Source of the DNA: Candidatus Kaiserbacteria bacterium
GTDB lineage: Bacteria; Patescibacteriota; Minisyncoccia; Phycocordibacterales; Phycocordibacteraceae
Assembly: GCA_023267775.1 (NCBI GenBank)
Contig: JAHFMQ010000016.1
Coordinates: 1 to 13,717, forward strand
DNA length: 13,717 nucleotides
Direction of reading: 5' to 3'
A program made the position numbers and the translations under genes. Shown piece after piece: positions 13,191 to 13,717 of this stretch. Numbering within the stretch: the first letter of the stretch is position 1; each line of letters begins with the position of its first letter. A model generated the notes under the pieces. That model ran no database searches and was not told where the DNA came from. It saw nothing but the letters and a program-made list of their open reading frames with translations.

Positions 13191-13277
13191 ATAGGGTAAT
13201 GCTTTTTGAAAGCGCAGGCCGAAGGTGCCGGAGTCCACGAACGGCGCACCAGTTCAAGCCTCCGAGGCGGCTCAAAA
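13191..13277 (+). pseudogene. Degenerate partial copy of the tRNA-Thr gene
   Basis: Directly after the tRNA, the sequence resembles its 3' part again: GCTTTTTGAAAGCG against the tRNA's GCTTTTGTAAAGCG, then a stretch about 30 nt longer than the original, then a T-loop-like GTTCAAGC and an exact 14-nt repeat GAGGCGGCTCAAAA at 13178-13191 and 13264-13277. The T stem no longer pairs and there is no D arm or 5' acceptor strand, so it is not a working tRNA. It could be a failed tandem duplication or a scar from an element that integrated at the tRNA 3' end. No gene is seen between 13187 and 13296. Confidence 0.5.
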
Positions 13278-13296
13278 CAAGAGGTTTAAAACACAA

Positions 13297-13717
13297 TTAA
13301 AGCGTTGGGGTAGGTGTCGACAGCGATCCCTTAGGGAATTGCTTCTCAAGATCAGTCAAAGAAGTAAAACCATAATATGGTTTACCGCTTATGACGAAGG
13401 CGGGCAGGGAATTTCGAACTTTAGTAACGGTGATAAAAGTTTTTAATGCACCAAGATCAAGATTGTAGTCAAACGAATATACCCGCAAGCTTGGATAGGT
13501 ATCACGAAGATATGAAAGTGCATATCCTGCCTTATCGCAGTCGGGACAATCGCCAGCGTTGCTATAGAAATAGAGGACCGTCGTGGGAGGTTTGGTTCCA
13601 CAGGCAGCGGCAAGCTGTTTAGTGATGAGAAAATCTCGGATTTCGAGTAGAGAATACTGATCCTTTAAACGTAGGACCTGCAGGTTGTCGCTACCGAGCT
13701 GATTTTCGGTGTATGCG
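13297..13717 (-). CDS. Thioredoxin-fold protein (partial, 5' end outside the window)
   Basis: The minus-strand frame is open from the window edge to TAA at 13299-13297, giving 139 residues of the C-terminal part. A beta strand (TTVLYFYSNAG) leads into CPDC, the redox-type CxxC motif, at residues 57-60 of the visible part, followed by a helix. The cis-proline segment NSLPAFVISG (P105) is placed as in thioredoxins, and a short Pro/Thr tail closes the protein. It is probably an exported or membrane-anchored thiol-disulfide protein, but the N-terminal part that would show a signal or anchor lies beyond 13717. It converges on the tRNA-Thr gene. Confidence 0.75.
   Translation of the reverse strand, partial: AYTENQLGSDNLQVLRLKDQYSLLEIRDFLITKQLAAACGTKPPTTVLYFYSNAGDCPDCDKAGYALSYLRDTYPSLRVYSFDYNLDLGALKTFITVTKVRNSLPAFVISGKPYYGFTSLTDLEKQFPKGSLSTPTPTL

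Noticed and set aside
13058..13249. A 63-codon minus-strand ORF over the tRNA-Thr gene
   Set aside because: It is antisense to a perfect tRNA cloverleaf; such ORFs over tRNA genes are a known annotation artefact.

Overview
The window looks like a chromosomal stretch from a Candidate Phyla Radiation (Patescibacteria), probably parcubacterial, genome. This is inferred from gene style and not from any marker placement: a split transketolase, a eukaryote-like class I aldolase, a short EF-Ts, a short RF1, TSP1/Ig-like surface proteins, almost no Shine-Dalgarno sites, and TGA used as an ordinary stop.

Layout. 1-81 is the end of an unidentified gene. 329-2165 is a two-subunit transketolase (N and C halves overlapping by 8 nt), followed by a 53-residue membrane peptide (2171-2332). 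A PfkB-family sugar kinase runs on the minus strand (2347-3330) and shares a 46-bp divergent promoter region with a class I fructose-bisphosphate aldolase (3377-4369). Together these suggest a small sugar-phosphate (non-oxidative pentose phosphate/glycolysis) cluster. 4408-5082 is ribosomal protein L25/Ctc. 5115-6707 is a secreted coiled-coil protein with a lytic-transglycosylase-like domain. 6708-7447 holds a promoter, a 35-codon ORF with a strong Shine-Dalgarno, and an undetected-by-length remnant of a PaaK-type adenylate-forming enzyme. 7448-9930 is a translationally coupled pair of surface proteins. 9952-12696 is a translation block: L31 type B, RF1, S2 and EF-Ts. It is followed by a small membrane protein, tRNA-Thr(UGU) with a degenerate partial copy behind it, and a minus-strand thioredoxin-fold protein running off the end.

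The most notable content is a three-copy structured repeat at 83-292, 5125-5334 and 7007-7216. Each copy is exactly 204 bp plus a shared TTTTAC hexamer at both ends, with four strong hairpins and about 98% identity. Two copies lie inside coding sequence. Removing exactly 204 bp restores a normal signal peptide at copy 2 and an uninterrupted PaaK-like reading frame at copy 3, so the boundaries and the inserted (mobile) nature can be read from this window alone. In copy 2 the insertion is in frame and open, so the host gene still reads through it, as in Rickettsia palindromic elements. No transposase is present in the window.

A second pattern is that nearly every gene has a sigma70-like -10 (often extended, TGnTAnnnT) whose last base is only 6-12 nt before the start codon, with no Shine-Dalgarno. 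This implies leaderless or near-leaderless mRNAs, and it decides several start codons.
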